From contig NZ_JAHSTY010000002.1 of NCBI RefSeq assembly GCF_019145355.1, positions 1,364,001-1,428,000 on the forward strand: a DNA stretch of 64,000 nt. Direction: 5' to 3'. Position 1 is the stretch's first letter. The number at the start of each line of letters is the position of its first letter. The stretch comes from Pseudomonas azadiae. Its GTDB lineage: Bacteria > Pseudomonadota > Gammaproteobacteria > Pseudomonadales > Pseudomonadaceae. The notes beneath the pieces are model-generated. The model searched no databases. It was given only the letters and a program-made list of their open reading frames with translations, and had not been told where the DNA came from. Below, in pieces: positions 46,680 through 56,295 of this stretch. Both the position numbers and the translations under genes were made by a program.

Positions 46680-48614
46680 TTACTCAGGCGGTTGAGCGCC
46701 CAGCTTGTCCCACATCTTCCGGCTGATCCTTTGGCGGTTGGCATACCCGGCCCAGGGATCAGCCTTCAACCCATTCAAACGCTCGTGCAGGTTGGCGACG
46801 GTCCACTGCTGGGCACCGCTCAGCCCTTTGAGTTCCTCGCGACTGACCGGCACCGACACCGGCAATCCCGGGCGTGCGCGCACCGAGTACGCCGCTACGG
46901 TGCTGGCGCCCCTTGCATTGCGCAGGTAGTCGATAAAGATCTTGCCGACTCGGTTTTTCGGCCCCGACGTGGCGGTAAAGCGCTCGGGCAGTCGCTCGGC
47001 CATGAACTGGGAGACGGCCTTGGCGAAGGCCTTGACCGTGTCCCAATGATCTCGGCGCGCCAAGGGCACGACCAGGTGCAGGCCTTTGCCGCCGCTGGTT
47101 TTGACGAACGTCTGCAGCCCCAGTTCGTCCAGCACCGACAGGGTCAGTTGCGCCGCTTCCACCATGGCTTCCCAGGGCAATGCCGGGTCCGGGTCGAGGT
47201 CCAGCACAAACAGGTCCGGGGTTTCGATTTTGTCGGTGGTGGCGCCCCAAGTGTGGAATTCCACGGTGCCCATCTGCACGGCGCCGATCAACGCACGGGG
47301 GCTGTCGATTTCCATCAGGCGCGCATGGCCGGGATCAAGCGCCGGGTCCAGTTGTTTAATGTTTGGAATGGCCAGGCGTTCCGAGTGCTTCTGGAAGAAT
47401 TGCTCGCCTTCGATGCCTTCCGGCGCCCTGAGCAGTGCAACGGGGCGATGCACCAGGAAGGGCAGGAGCCATTGGCTGATGCTGTCGTAGAACTGCGCCA
47501 GTTGCTGTTTCTGCGTGCCGCTTTGCGGGTCGATCACGCGGTCCGGATGAGTGATCTTCACATCGGCGTTGGGTGGCTTGGCTGCTTTCATGGATTTGGC
47601 CGTTCGCGGTTGCTCATGGATGATCTGCGCGGCCGGTTTGTCGGTGCGCAGCGCGACAAACGCCGCCTGGCGGATGACACCTTCGCGGGTCCACTCGGCG
47701 AATTGCACTTCGCCCACCAACGTCGGTTCCACCCAATGCACGCCACGCGCCTGGGCGCTGGTCAGCTGCGTCGCCAGGGGCGAAGCCTTGCGTTCAAGTG
47801 GCGTGAGCAGCGCGTAGATCGACGTCAGCGCCGCGTGATCGAAACCGGTGCCCACGCGCCCGGCGTACACCAGCCCGGAATCATCATTCACCGCCAGCAA
47901 CAGCGCGCCGAAACCACTGCGCGAACCCTTCGGCCGGGTGTAGCCGACGATCACGAACTCCTGGCGCAAGCGGCACTTGAGCTTGACCCAATCGGCACTG
48001 CGGCTGGACACGTACGGACTGCCCAGGCGTTTGCCGATCACGCCCTCCAGGGCCAGGTCGAAGGCGCTTTCTATAATGTCCCGGTGGTGGGCGGTAAAGG
48101 CTTCGGAGAAGCGCAGCAATTTGTTTTTGTTGGTGCCCAAGGCAGCCTTGAGCGCGGCGCGCCGCGTCTCGACAGGCGCCTGGCGTTGGTCCTGGCCATT
48201 GAGGAACGGTGCATCGAACAGGTAGTAGACGATGTCCAGGCTGCGCCCGATATCAAACGCATTTTGCAGCGCCTGGAAGTCCGGCAGCCCGTCGCCGTTG
48301 AGGCTGACAACCTCGCCGTCGAGCCAGCTGTCCTTGAGCTTGAGGGCCTGCAAGGCCTTGGTTTGACGCGGCAGGCGTTCGGTCCAATCGTGGCCGTTGC
48401 GCGTAAACAGGCGCACCTCGCCGTCGCGAATGCGCGCGAGCATGCGGTAACCGTCGTATTTGACCTCATATTGCCAGGCGCCTTCCGGTGCGCGGTCAAC
48501 CAGCGTGGCCAATTGCGGGGTGAATTGCTCGGGCAGGGTAGCCGCGTTTTTCCGGGCTTTGGCCCGGGGTCTGGGCTTGCTGGCCTGGGCACTCTGGTCA
48601 TCGAGTTTTGGCAT
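46680..48614 (-). CDS. ligD: ATP-dependent DNA ligase D lacking the phosphoesterase domain
   Basis: A 644-residue end-joining enzyme. The ligase domain (about 25-310) has the adenylated lysine in YEVKYDGYRM and the motif DSWLDGEVVSL. The polymerase/primase domain (about 345-630) contains DLFVLDLDPDPALPWEAM with the catalytic aspartates and TSGGKGLHLVVPLARR. The N-terminal phosphoesterase domain found in the classical Pseudomonas three-domain LigD is absent. The start lies three bases after the ku stop, so no room is left for it. It works with Ku in non-homologous end joining. Confidence 0.93.
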   Translation of the reverse strand: MPKLDDQSAQASKPRPRAKARKNAATLPEQFTPQLATLVDRAPEGAWQYEVKYDGYRMLARIRDGEVRLFTRNGHDWTERLPRQTKALQALKLKDSWLDGEVVSLNGDGLPDFQALQNAFDIGRSLDIVYYLFDAPFLNGQDQRQAPVETRRAALKAALGTNKNKLLRFSEAFTAHHRDIIESAFDLALEGVIGKRLGSPYVSSRSADWVKLKCRLRQEFVIVGYTRPKGSRSGFGALLLAVNDDSGLVYAGRVGTGFDHAALTSIYALLTPLERKASPLATQLTSAQARGVHWVEPTLVGEVQFAEWTREGVIRQAAFVALRTDKPAAQIIHEQPRTAKSMKAAKPPNADVKITHPDRVIDPQSGTQKQQLAQFYDSISQWLLPFLVHRPVALLRAPEGIEGEQFFQKHSERLAIPNIKQLDPALDPGHARLMEIDSPRALIGAVQMGTVEFHTWGATTDKIETPDLFVLDLDPDPALPWEAMVEAAQLTLSVLDELGLQTFVKTSGGKGLHLVVPLARRDHWDTVKAFAKAVSQFMAERLPERFTATSGPKNRVGKIFIDYLRNARGASTVAAYSVRARPGLPVSVPVSREELKGLSGAQQWTVANLHERLNGLKADPWAGYANRQRISRKMWDKLGAQPPE

Positions 48615-48617
48615 GAC

Positions 48618-49451
48618 TTATGAGGCCTTGTTGGATTTCTTCGCGGCGGGCTTTTTGCTCGGTTTTCCCGCCAGGCTGCGCTTGAGCAATTCCGTCAGGT
48701 CGATCACATCGGCCGACTTGCGCTCCTCAGTGTCATTGCCGGTTTCAACGTCCTCGATCTTGCCGGCCTTGGCCTTCCTGGCCACCAGCGCCATGATTTT
48801 TTCCTGGAAGCTGTCACGGTATTCGTCGGGCTGCCAGTCGGCGCTCATGTCTTCCACCAGGCGCTTGGCCATGTCCAACTCACCTTTGGCCAGGCTGGGC
48901 TTGGTCACGTCGTCGCCCAGTTCCAGTTCGTCCAGACTGCGCACTTCGGCCGGCCAGCGCAGCATCACCAGGATCAGCGCCGATTCCAGGGGCATCAATG
49001 CCGCCAGGTGCTGCTTGGTGTGCAGCACTACGTTGGCCAGCGCGACCTTGTCGGTTTTCTTGAGGGTTTCTCTTAGCAACGCGTAGACCTTACCGCCGCG
49101 TTTATCCGGAGCCAGAAAGTAGGGCGTATCGATGTTCTGCAACGGGATCTGATCGCTGGCGACGAACCCGATGATTTCGATGGTCTGGGTCGACTTGGGG
49201 TGAGCCGCGCGAATTTCCTCCTCGCTGATCACCACATAGCGGCCTTTTTCGAAGGCCACGCCTTTGACGATGTTTTCCTTGGTGATCTCCTTGCCGGTGG
49301 TCTTGTTGATGCGCTTGTAGCCCACCGGGTCCATGCTGCGCTTGTCCAGCCAGTCGAAGTCGACACCTTGGGAGGAGGTGGCCGAAACCAGCGATACCGG
49401 GATATGCACCAAGCCAAAACTGATGGCGCCTTTCCAGATTGCTCGAGGCAT
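48618..49451 (-). CDS. ku: Non-homologous end-joining protein Ku
   Basis: A 277-residue bacterial Ku. It forms a ring around DNA ends and recruits LigD. The family start is IWKGAISFGLVHIPVSLVSA. It continues with the beta-barrel core (VGYKRINKTTGKEITKENIV, IDTPYFLAPDKRGGKVYALL) and the LigD-binding region near the end. The lysine-rich tail (KPSKKPAAKKSNKAS) is typical and helps DNA binding. It is the first gene of a ku-ligD operon with a three-base gap. Confidence 0.96.
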   Translation of the reverse strand: MPRAIWKGAISFGLVHIPVSLVSATSSQGVDFDWLDKRSMDPVGYKRINKTTGKEITKENIVKGVAFEKGRYVVISEEEIRAAHPKSTQTIEIIGFVASDQIPLQNIDTPYFLAPDKRGGKVYALLRETLKKTDKVALANVVLHTKQHLAALMPLESALILVMLRWPAEVRSLDELELGDDVTKPSLAKGELDMAKRLVEDMSADWQPDEYRDSFQEKIMALVARKAKAGKIEDVETGNDTEERKSADVIDLTELLKRSLAGKPSKKPAAKKSNKAS

Positions 49452-49635
49452 ATGTGCGATTCCTTGAGTAGGGGCTGTGTTCTGGTGACTCGGACGTTGC
49501 GGGAAAAGTTTCGCCGGGCAGATGCGCGGACAGATCGTGTTACACCTGATGAGAAACTATTTAGTGTCGCAAGCCGAACCCAGGGCGTAGCGTGTTATCG
49601 AAAGCACGTACTCCTCGCCCCAGAGAGACTTTGTC

Positions 49636-49956
49636 ATGAACAGTTGCAGGCGTCACATTGCAGCGCTGCTGTTGGGCCTGGCCCTGGTGCCGGTGGCAGG
49701 GGCACAGAACCTGCCCGGCAACACCAGCAACAATGCCAACAATGGCCCGATTCACCGGGCCAACCCCAACAGCATGCAGGGCACCCAGCCCAACGCGCCG
49801 GCCATTCGCGGGATCCAGACCGGGCCGACCACACCCAGGCCGACCCTGGAGAACCGCGGCATCGGCAACGGTTACCCCCAGCGGGATACCGCACCCAGCC
49901 GTCCGGCCCCCCAACCCAGAACCCCCACCTATGACGCCAGCGGCAATCGCCGGTAA
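49636..49956 (+). CDS. Small secreted Asn/Pro-rich protein
   Basis: A 106-residue protein with a signal peptide (HIAALLLGLALVPVAGAQ). The rest is rich in Asn, Pro, Gly and Arg without hydrophobic core segments (GNTSNNANNGPIHRANPN), so it is probably disordered in the periplasm. No family is recognised. It is 12 bases upstream of the sugar dehydrogenase gene and likely in one transcript. An upstream frame start is disfavoured by the signal peptide position. Confidence 0.7.
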   Translation: MNSCRRHIAALLLGLALVPVAGAQNLPGNTSNNANNGPIHRANPNSMQGTQPNAPAIRGIQTGPTTPRPTLENRGIGNGYPQRDTAPSRPAPQPRTPTYDASGNRR

Positions 49957-49968
49957 GGACCCAGCCTT

Positions 49969-51126
49969 ATGTTCCTACGCAAAACCCTGCTAGCCGCCCT
50001 GTGTGCAACCACACTGCTGCCGATGACCGCCGCTTTCGCCGCTGACGCCCAGCAGTTCCCCAGCGAACAAGGCAGCATTACCGCCACCCCGATTGCCAAA
50101 GGCCTGGACCATCCATGGGCGGTGGCCTTTCTGCCGGACAAGCAAGGCTTCCTGGTCACCGAGCGACCCGGCCACCTGCGCTTCGTCAGCCCGGACGGCA
50201 AGCTTTCTGCCCCGCTGACAGGCGTGCCCGAGGTGTGGGCCAAAGGGCAGGGTGGCTTGCTGGATGTGGTGCTGTCGCCCGACTTCAAACAGGACCGCAT
50301 GGTCTACCTTTCCTACGCTGAAGGTGGCGGCAAGGGCGGTACGGCCGGCACTGCCGTAGGCCGTGGTCGCTTGGCGGCTGACTTCAGTGGCTTGAGCGAT
50401 TTCCAAGTGATCCTGCGCCAGGAGCCGAAGCTGTCCACCGGCAATCACTTCGGCTCGCGCCTGGCCTTCGACCGCGATGGTTACCTGTTCGTGAGCCTGG
50501 GAGAAAACAACGACCGCCCGACAGCCCAGGACCTGGACAAATTGCAAGGCAAGGTCGTGCGCATCTACCCGGACGGCCGCGTCCCGGATGATAACCCCTT
50601 CGTCGGCCAGCCCGGCGTGCGCCCGGAGATCTGGTCCTACGGCCAGCGCAATCCCCAGGGGCTGGCGTTGAACCCCTGGAGCGGCACGGTCTGGGAAAAC
50701 GAGCACGGCCCGCGCGGCGGTGATGAGGTCAACATCATCGAGCGCGGCAAGAACTACGGCTGGCCATTGGCAACCCACGGCATCAACTATTCGCTGACAC
50801 CGATTCCCGAAGCGCAGGGCAAGACAGTGGCAGGCACGGTGCAGCCCCATCATGTCTGGGAGAAATCACCGGGTATCAGCGGCATGGCGTTCTACGATGC
50901 GGATCGCTTCAAGCCCTGGCAGCACAACGTGTTTATCGGCGCGCTGGTCAGCCAGGAGTTGATTCGGCTGCAGTTTGACGGCGACAAGGTAGTCCACGAA
51001 GAGCGTTTGCTGGGCGGCTTGAACGCGCGGATCCGCGATGTACGCCAGGGGCCGGATGGCTTTTTGTACGTGCTGACGGATGAGGATAACGGTGTGTTGT
51101 ATCGGGTGGGCCTGAATCAGGATTGA
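49969..51126 (+). CDS. PQQ-dependent soluble aldose/sugar dehydrogenase
   Basis: A 385-residue periplasmic beta-propeller of the YliI/Asd (GSDH) family that oxidises aldoses with pyrroloquinoline quinone. A signal peptide (LLAALCATTLLPMTAAFA) comes first. Family motifs follow: GLDHPWAVAFLPDKQGFLVT, GNHFGSRLAFDRDGYLFVSL with the catalytic histidine, PEIWSYGQRNPQGLALNP, and ENEHGPRGGDEVN with Ca/PQQ ligands. It is translated 12 bases after a small secreted protein. Some homologues act on other substrates, so the sugar is not fixed. Confidence 0.92.
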   Translation: MFLRKTLLAALCATTLLPMTAAFAADAQQFPSEQGSITATPIAKGLDHPWAVAFLPDKQGFLVTERPGHLRFVSPDGKLSAPLTGVPEVWAKGQGGLLDVVLSPDFKQDRMVYLSYAEGGGKGGTAGTAVGRGRLAADFSGLSDFQVILRQEPKLSTGNHFGSRLAFDRDGYLFVSLGENNDRPTAQDLDKLQGKVVRIYPDGRVPDDNPFVGQPGVRPEIWSYGQRNPQGLALNPWSGTVWENEHGPRGGDEVNIIERGKNYGWPLATHGINYSLTPIPEAQGKTVAGTVQPHHVWEKSPGISGMAFYDADRFKPWQHNVFIGALVSQELIRLQFDGDKVVHEERLLGGLNARIRDVRQGPDGFLYVLTDEDNGVLYRVGLNQD

Positions 51127-51229
51127 TGACGCGGTGCGGCTAAACCGGCGTCCTGCCGGTTTACCCCTCAAATCGATATCGAATTGCGGCCAGCGTGGTT
51201 GACGGGGCGCCTCAGATCAAGATTCAAAA

Positions 51230-51339
51230 TGTGGGAGCTGTCGAGCCCCAGCGAGGCTGCGAAGGCGGCGGCACTGCTGGCATTTTTTCGCCTGACCCAC
51301 CGTTTTCGCAGCCTCGCTAAAGCTCGACAGCTCCCATAG
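51230..51339. repeat. REP pair, class III
   Basis: Arms TGTGGGAGCTGTCGAGC and GCTCGACAGCTCCCATA flank CAGCGAGGCTGCGAA / TTCGCAGCCTCGCT stems. This class differs from the other two in its second half. Confidence 0.88.
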
Positions 51340-51373
51340 GGAGATTTGTCAGCCTCTGAAAGTTGTGTAGATA
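51339..51373. repeat. Tail motif of the REP-carrying elements (copy C)
   Basis: GGGAGATTTGTCAGCC is followed by TCTGAAAGTTGTGTAGATAC. It matches the tails of copies A and B but adjoins a class III REP pair. CCTCAG occurs both at 51210-51215 and at 51374-51379, a possible short direct repeat. The 317 bases between genes hold nothing else. Confidence 0.6.
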
Positions 51374-51443
51374 CCTCAGCTGTGTCCTGCCCACAATCGT
51401 TGGCGCCCGTCCCTCATCATGACGGGCGCCGCAATGGTGCCGG

Positions 51444-53009
51444 TCAGCGATTGAACCGCTCAACCAACGCATATTGGGTGGCCGCGGTATTGGTCAGTTC
51501 CTTGCTCAGGTCGGTGGATTGATGGGCCTGTATCGAGGTCTGGTCGGCCAGTTCGGCAATGGTGGTGATGTTGCGGCTGATCTCCTCGGCGACGGCGCTC
51601 TGTTCTTCGGTGGCGGCGGCGATCTGGGTGGTCATGTCGGTGATGTGCGACACGGCCTCGCTGATGCCCACCAGCGCCTGGTCGGCTTCCAGTACCCAGG
51701 CCACGCCTTCCTGGGCTTGGCGCTGGCCGTTTTGCATGCTGTGCACGGCGTTGTTGGACGACGTTTGCAGTTGGGTGATCAGCCCATGGATCTGAGTGGT
51801 GGATTGCGAGGTACGCTGGGCCAGTTGGCGCACTTCGTCCGCCACCACCGCAAAGCCCCGGCCTTGTTCGCCGGCACGCGCGGCTTCAATCGCGGCGTTA
51901 AGCGCGAGCAGGTTGGTCTGGTCGGCAATGCCTTTGATTACATCCACTACGCTGCCGATTTCGTCGCTGTCCTTGGCCAATTGCGCCACGGTGGCGCCGG
52001 TCTCGCCCACCACGGCGGACAGGCGCTCGATGGCTTCACGCGTATCGCGCGCCACTTCACGGCCACGGCTGGTCAGCACGTTGGCTTGCTGGGTGGCATC
52101 GGCCGTGCGTTGCACGTGGCTGGCGACTTCCTGGGTGGTCGCGGCCATCTGGTTGACGGCGGCCGAGACTTGTTCGGTTTCGACGCGCTGGCGGTCCAGG
52201 CCCTTGGAGCTGGCGGTGGCCAGCGTGTCGGACTGCGCGGCCAGGGCGCTGAGTTGTTCGGCACTGTCCTGCAAGCGGGTGAGGCAGGTTTTCAGGCGCG
52301 AGGTCTGGCTGAGAAAGGCGGTTTCCAGGCGTCCCTGGGGGCCGCGGGCGTCGCTGTACATTTGCGCGATCAATGCATCCGACGTCGACGGCTCGACACC
52401 CTGCAACAAGCGCAAGGTACTGCCTTGACGCCAGTGCGAGCAGAGCAGACCCACCGGCAGCGCCACCGCGACGGCCACGGCAATGGCCACCGGTGCACTG
52501 AGGAACAGCCCGGCGAGGCTGCCGGCCAGCCCGGTGGCCGCATAGGGCACGCAGCTCATGACGGCCGGCAGCCAGGCATCCTGGCGCGGCACGCCCGGCT
52601 TGCCCTGGCTGATGCGGCGGTACAGCGCCTGGGCACGGCGAACTTCATCGGCGCTGGGCTTGACCCGCACTGATTCGAAGCCCACCACGCTGCTGCCTTC
52701 GTAGATCGGCGTGACGTAGGCGTTGACCCAATAGTGGTCGCCATTTTTCGAACGGTTCTTGACGATGCCCATCCACGGCAGGCCCTGCTTGAGCGCACTC
52801 CACATGTGCGCAAACACCGCCGGCGGCACATCGGGATGGCGCACGATGTTCTGCGGAGCACCGATCAGGTCGTCGCGTTCAAAACCGCTGATATCGACAA
52901 AGGCATCGTTGCAATAGGTGATGTTGCCTCGGACATCCGTGGCGGAAATCAGTTTTTGCTGAGGCGCGAGGGAAATCTCGCGCTGTGTTACGGGCTGGTT
53001 GTTGCGCAT
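51444..53009 (-). CDS. aer: Aerotaxis receptor (PAS domain chemoreceptor)
   Basis: A 521-residue Aer-type receptor. A cytoplasmic N-terminal PAS domain (about 15-120) binds FAD in the family, with segments [40 protein letters not shown] and [20 protein letters not shown]. Two close membrane segments near 150-190 follow, then a HAMP-like region and the signalling domain with tip [20 protein letters not shown]. It senses redox energy for movement towards favourable oxygen levels. The length equals that of P. putida Aer as I recall it. Confidence 0.93.
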   Translation of the reverse strand: MRNNQPVTQREISLAPQQKLISATDVRGNITYCNDAFVDISGFERDDLIGAPQNIVRHPDVPPAVFAHMWSALKQGLPWMGIVKNRSKNGDHYWVNAYVTPIYEGSSVVGFESVRVKPSADEVRRAQALYRRISQGKPGVPRQDAWLPAVMSCVPYAATGLAGSLAGLFLSAPVAIAVAVAVALPVGLLCSHWRQGSTLRLLQGVEPSTSDALIAQMYSDARGPQGRLETAFLSQTSRLKTCLTRLQDSAEQLSALAAQSDTLATASSKGLDRQRVETEQVSAAVNQMAATTQEVASHVQRTADATQQANVLTSRGREVARDTREAIERLSAVVGETGATVAQLAKDSDEIGSVVDVIKGIADQTNLLALNAAIEAARAGEQGRGFAVVADEVRQLAQRTSQSTTQIHGLITQLQTSSNNAVHSMQNGQRQAQEGVAWVLEADQALVGISEAVSHITDMTTQIAAATEEQSAVAEEISRNITTIAELADQTSIQAHQSTDLSKELTNTAATQYALVERFNR

Positions 53010-53104
53010 TCGACGGCTCCCTGAATTACCTGAAGGTCATCGGCACCACCTGGGATAAGTTGATGACTGATTGTCGGACGGTATTCAGGGAGCGACGCAT
53101 GGGC

Positions 53105-53779
53105 TCAAGGACGCGAAGCAATCTCATCCAGGTGCTGCAACATATCCAGCGGGTCTTCGTAGACGCGCAGCGCACCGGCGCGCTCAAGCTCACCGATGTC
53201 ATAGCCGCCGGACAGCAAGCCAATGCCGGTGGCTTTTGCGCGACGCGCGGCGAGCATGTCCCAGACCGCGTCGCCGATCACCAGGCACTCGTCGATCGGC
53301 ACCTGCATGCGCTCGGCGGCGGCGAGGAACAGGTCCGGGTCAGGCTTGCCGTACTTCACATCGTCACGGGTAATGATGTTGACCTGCTCAATGTCCAGTT
53401 GCAGCGCCTTGAGGTTGATCTTCGCGGTATCGACACCGCCGCTGGTGGCGATGCACCAGTTGAGGCCGGCCTCGCTGAGGGTCTCGAGCAGCTGCAGCGC
53501 ACCGGGCAGCGCAATGATCTGGCCCTGCAAGCGTGCGTAGGCCTCGGCATGCAAGTCTTCGAGACGCCGGGCCTGCGGCTCGCTGATGTCCAGCCCGGTT
53601 TCACGGGACAAGGACTTCAACATCAGGCCGCCGCTCATGCCGATCCTGCGGTGAACGCGCCACATCGCCAAGGGGATGCGTTCGGCGTCCAGCGCTTCTT
53701 TCCAGGCGGCGACGTTTTGATAGACGCTGTCGGTCAGGGTGCCGTCGAGGTCGAAGATAAATGAAGTGTGCGGTCGCAT
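53105..53779 (-). CDS. HAD-superfamily phosphatase
   Basis: A 224-residue haloacid dehalogenase-like hydrolase of subfamily IA. Motif I, FIFDLDGTLTDS, carries the nucleophile Asp, with a helical cap (about 20-90). Motif II is ATSGG, motif III involves KYGKPDPDLFL and motif IV is CLVIGDAVWDMLAA. It resembles phosphoglycolate/sugar phosphatases of the Gph/YniC type but the substrate is not determined. The ATG at 53779 is preferred because GGAGA lies about ten bases upstream; a TTG at 53794 is less likely. Confidence 0.9.
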   Translation of the reverse strand: MRPHTSFIFDLDGTLTDSVYQNVAAWKEALDAERIPLAMWRVHRRIGMSGGLMLKSLSRETGLDISEPQARRLEDLHAEAYARLQGQIIALPGALQLLETLSEAGLNWCIATSGGVDTAKINLKALQLDIEQVNIITRDDVKYGKPDPDLFLAAAERMQVPIDECLVIGDAVWDMLAARRAKATGIGLLSGGYDIGELERAGALRVYEDPLDMLQHLDEIASRP

Positions 53780-53970
53780 GGGGCTGTTCTCCAATCAAAA
53801 CGGGGTGATGGGATATCAGCTTGAGTGACATCACGTGGCTTGGAGTGCGCTGCGGTGTTGGGGTTCGATTTTTCGCGCAGTGCTGCGCGTAGTGCAAAAG
53901 CCTGAACTTTGCGCGCAAACCCCTCATAATGGCGGCCATTTTTGTCTAGCCGTTATTCTGGTGTGCCCCC

Positions 53971-56169
53971 ATGGAAATCAAGGTCAACTTTCTCGACAAC
54001 CTCCGGCTCGAAGCCAAGTTCGATGACTTCACGGTGATTGCCGACCAGCCCATTCGCTACAAAGGCGATGGCTCGGCACCGGGACCTTTCGATTACTTCC
54101 TGGCGTCGTCGGCGTTGTGTGCGGCGTACTTCGTCAAGCTCTACTGCAGCACGCGCAACATTCCCACGGACAATATCCGCCTGTCGCAGAACAACATCGT
54201 CGACCCGGAAAACCGTTACAACCAGATCTTCAAGATCCAGGTGGAGTTGCCGGCGGACATCAGCGACAAGGATCGCCAGGGCATCCTGCGTTCCATCGAC
54301 CGCTGTACCGTGAAGAAAGTGGTGCAGGCCGGGCCTGAGTTCGTGATCGAAGAAGTCGACAACCTCGACGCCGATGCCCAGGCACTGTTGATGCCGGCTG
54401 CTGCCGGCGCGACGCCTACCTACATCGCCGGCAAGGACCTGCCGCTGGAACAGACCATTGCCAACATGTCGGCGATCCTGGCCGGCCTGGGCATGAAGAT
54501 CGAAATCGCCTCGTGGCGCAACATCGTGCCCAACGTGTGGTCGTTGCACATCCGCGACGCGCATTCACCGATGTGCTTCACCAACGGCAAGGGCGCGACC
54601 AAGGAGGGCGCCCTGGCGTCGGCACTGGGCGAGTTTATCGAGCGGCTCAACTGCAACTTCTTCTATAACGATCAGTTCTGGGGTGAGGAGTTGGCCAATG
54701 CGCCGTTCGTGCATTACCCGGACGAGCGCTGGTTCCAGCCAGGCCCCAATGATGAGCTGCCCAGCGAAATCCTCGACGCGTACTGCCTGAAGATCTACAA
54801 CCGCGAAGGTGAACTGCGCGGCTCGCACTTGTTCGACACCAATTCCGGCAACGAAGCGCGCGGCATCGTCTCGCTGCCGTTCGTGCGCCAATCGGACGGC
54901 GAGGTGGTGTACTTCCCGTCCAACCTGATCGAAAACCTCTACCTCAGCAACGGCATGAGCGCCGGCAATACCTTGGCCGAAGCCCAGGTGCAGTGCCTGT
55001 CGGAGATCTTCGAGCGCGCAGTGAAGCGTGAAATCATCGAAGGTGAGTTCGCCTTGCCGGACGTGCCGGCCGAGGTGCTGGCCAAGTACCCGGGGATTCT
55101 CGCCGGTATCCAGGGCCTGGAAGCCCAGGGTTTCCCGGTGCTGGTCAAGGATGCATCCCTGGGCGGCGAGTTCCCGGTGATGTGCGTGACCTTGATGAAC
55201 CCGCGCACTGGCGGCGTGTTCGCCTCCTTCGGCGCGCACCCAAGCCTGGAAGTGGCGCTGGAGCGCAGCCTTACCGAACTGCTGCAAGGCCGCAGTTTCG
55301 AAGGCTTGAACGACCTGCCGCAGCCAACCTTCGAAGGCCAGGCGGTGACCGAGCCGAACAACTTCGTCGAGCACTTCATCGACTCCAGCGGCGTGGTGTC
55401 GTGGCGCTTCTTCAGTGCCCAGTCGGACTATGAGTTCGTCGAGTGGGATTTTTCGGGCGAAGGCGAAGACTCCAATGCCCAGGAAGCCGCCACCCTGTTC
55501 GGCATTCTCGAAGGCATGGGTAAAGAATCCTATATGGCGGTGTACGAGCATCTGGGTGCCACCGCGTGCCGGATCCTGGTGCCGGACTACTCGGAGATCT
55601 ACCCGGTGGATGACCTGATCTGGGACAACACCAACAAGGCGCTGTTTTTCCGCGCCGACATCCTCAACCTGCACAGCCTGGATGACGCCGAGTTGCACGC
55701 GCTGGTCGAGCGCCTGATCGAAAGCGAGCTGGACGACTACACCGACATCACCACCTTGATCGGCATCGAGTTCGACGACAACACCGTCTGGGGCCAGCTC
55801 ACCATCCTGGAGTTGAAGCTGCTGATCTTCCTGGCCTTGAAGCAATACGAAGAGGCTAAGGAATGCGTGGAAATGTTCTTGCAGTACAACGACAACACCG
55901 CCGACCGCGGCCTGTTCTACCAGGCGATGAATGCGGTGCTGGAGATGGAACTGGACGACGACCTGGACCTGGCGGACTACGAAGCCAATTTCCGGCGCAT
56001 GTTTGGTAACGAGCGCATGGACGCGGTGATTGGTTCGGTCAACGGCAGTGTGCGTTTTCATGGCTTGACGCCGACCAGCTTGAAACTGGAAGGACTGGAG
56101 CGGCATCAGCGCTTGATAGAGAGCTACAAGAAGCTGCACGCGGCGCGCGCCAACCTGGCCTCAAGCTAA
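53971..56169 (+). CDS. ycaO: OsmC-YcaO fusion protein
   Basis: A 732-residue cytoplasmic protein. The N-terminal OsmC-like domain (about 1-135) has cysteines at SSALCAAYF and DRCTVKK. The YcaO domain (about 170-560) has ATP-binding features such as GKGATKEGALASALGEFIER and SEIFERAVKREII. A C-terminal TPR-like helical region follows. E. coli YcaO is linked to beta-methylthiolation of ribosomal protein S12 with RimO. YcaO enzymes use ATP to activate amide oxygen. The start is ATG at 53971, 16 bases after the last inverted-repeat-free stretch; no good ribosome-binding site is visible. Confidence 0.93.
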   Translation: MEIKVNFLDNLRLEAKFDDFTVIADQPIRYKGDGSAPGPFDYFLASSALCAAYFVKLYCSTRNIPTDNIRLSQNNIVDPENRYNQIFKIQVELPADISDKDRQGILRSIDRCTVKKVVQAGPEFVIEEVDNLDADAQALLMPAAAGATPTYIAGKDLPLEQTIANMSAILAGLGMKIEIASWRNIVPNVWSLHIRDAHSPMCFTNGKGATKEGALASALGEFIERLNCNFFYNDQFWGEELANAPFVHYPDERWFQPGPNDELPSEILDAYCLKIYNREGELRGSHLFDTNSGNEARGIVSLPFVRQSDGEVVYFPSNLIENLYLSNGMSAGNTLAEAQVQCLSEIFERAVKREIIEGEFALPDVPAEVLAKYPGILAGIQGLEAQGFPVLVKDASLGGEFPVMCVTLMNPRTGGVFASFGAHPSLEVALERSLTELLQGRSFEGLNDLPQPTFEGQAVTEPNNFVEHFIDSSGVVSWRFFSAQSDYEFVEWDFSGEGEDSNAQEAATLFGILEGMGKESYMAVYEHLGATACRILVPDYSEIYPVDDLIWDNTNKALFFRADILNLHSLDDAELHALVERLIESELDDYTDITTLIGIEFDDNTVWGQLTILELKLLIFLALKQYEEAKECVEMFLQYNDNTADRGLFYQAMNAVLEMELDDDLDLADYEANFRRMFGNERMDAVIGSVNGSVRFHGLTPTSLKLEGLERHQRLIESYKKLHAARANLASS

Positions 56170-56180
56170 CGCAAATCCCC

Positions 56181-56270
56181 TGTGGGAGCGGGCTTGCTCG
56201 CGAATGCTGAGTGTCAGTCGACAGATTAATCGACTGACCCACCGCATTCGCGAGCAAGCCCGCTCCCACA
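56181..56270. repeat. REP pair, class I (GGGCTTGCTCGCGAA subtype)
   Basis: Arms TGTGGGAGCGGGCTTGCTCG and CGAGCAAGCCCGCTCCCACA enclose CAGTCGA/TCGACTG inner arms. It lies between the converging OsmC-YcaO and transsulfuration genes. Confidence 0.94.
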
Positions 56271-56295
56271 TTTGGATCTCCGCTGTCTGCGCTGT

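Noticed and set aside
46692..48623. Open frame opposite ligD
   Set aside because: Shadow frame; the minus-strand frame has clear ligase and polymerase motifs.
54565..56139. Open frame opposite the OsmC-YcaO gene
   Set aside because: Shadow of a gene with strong codon bias; no domain is seen.
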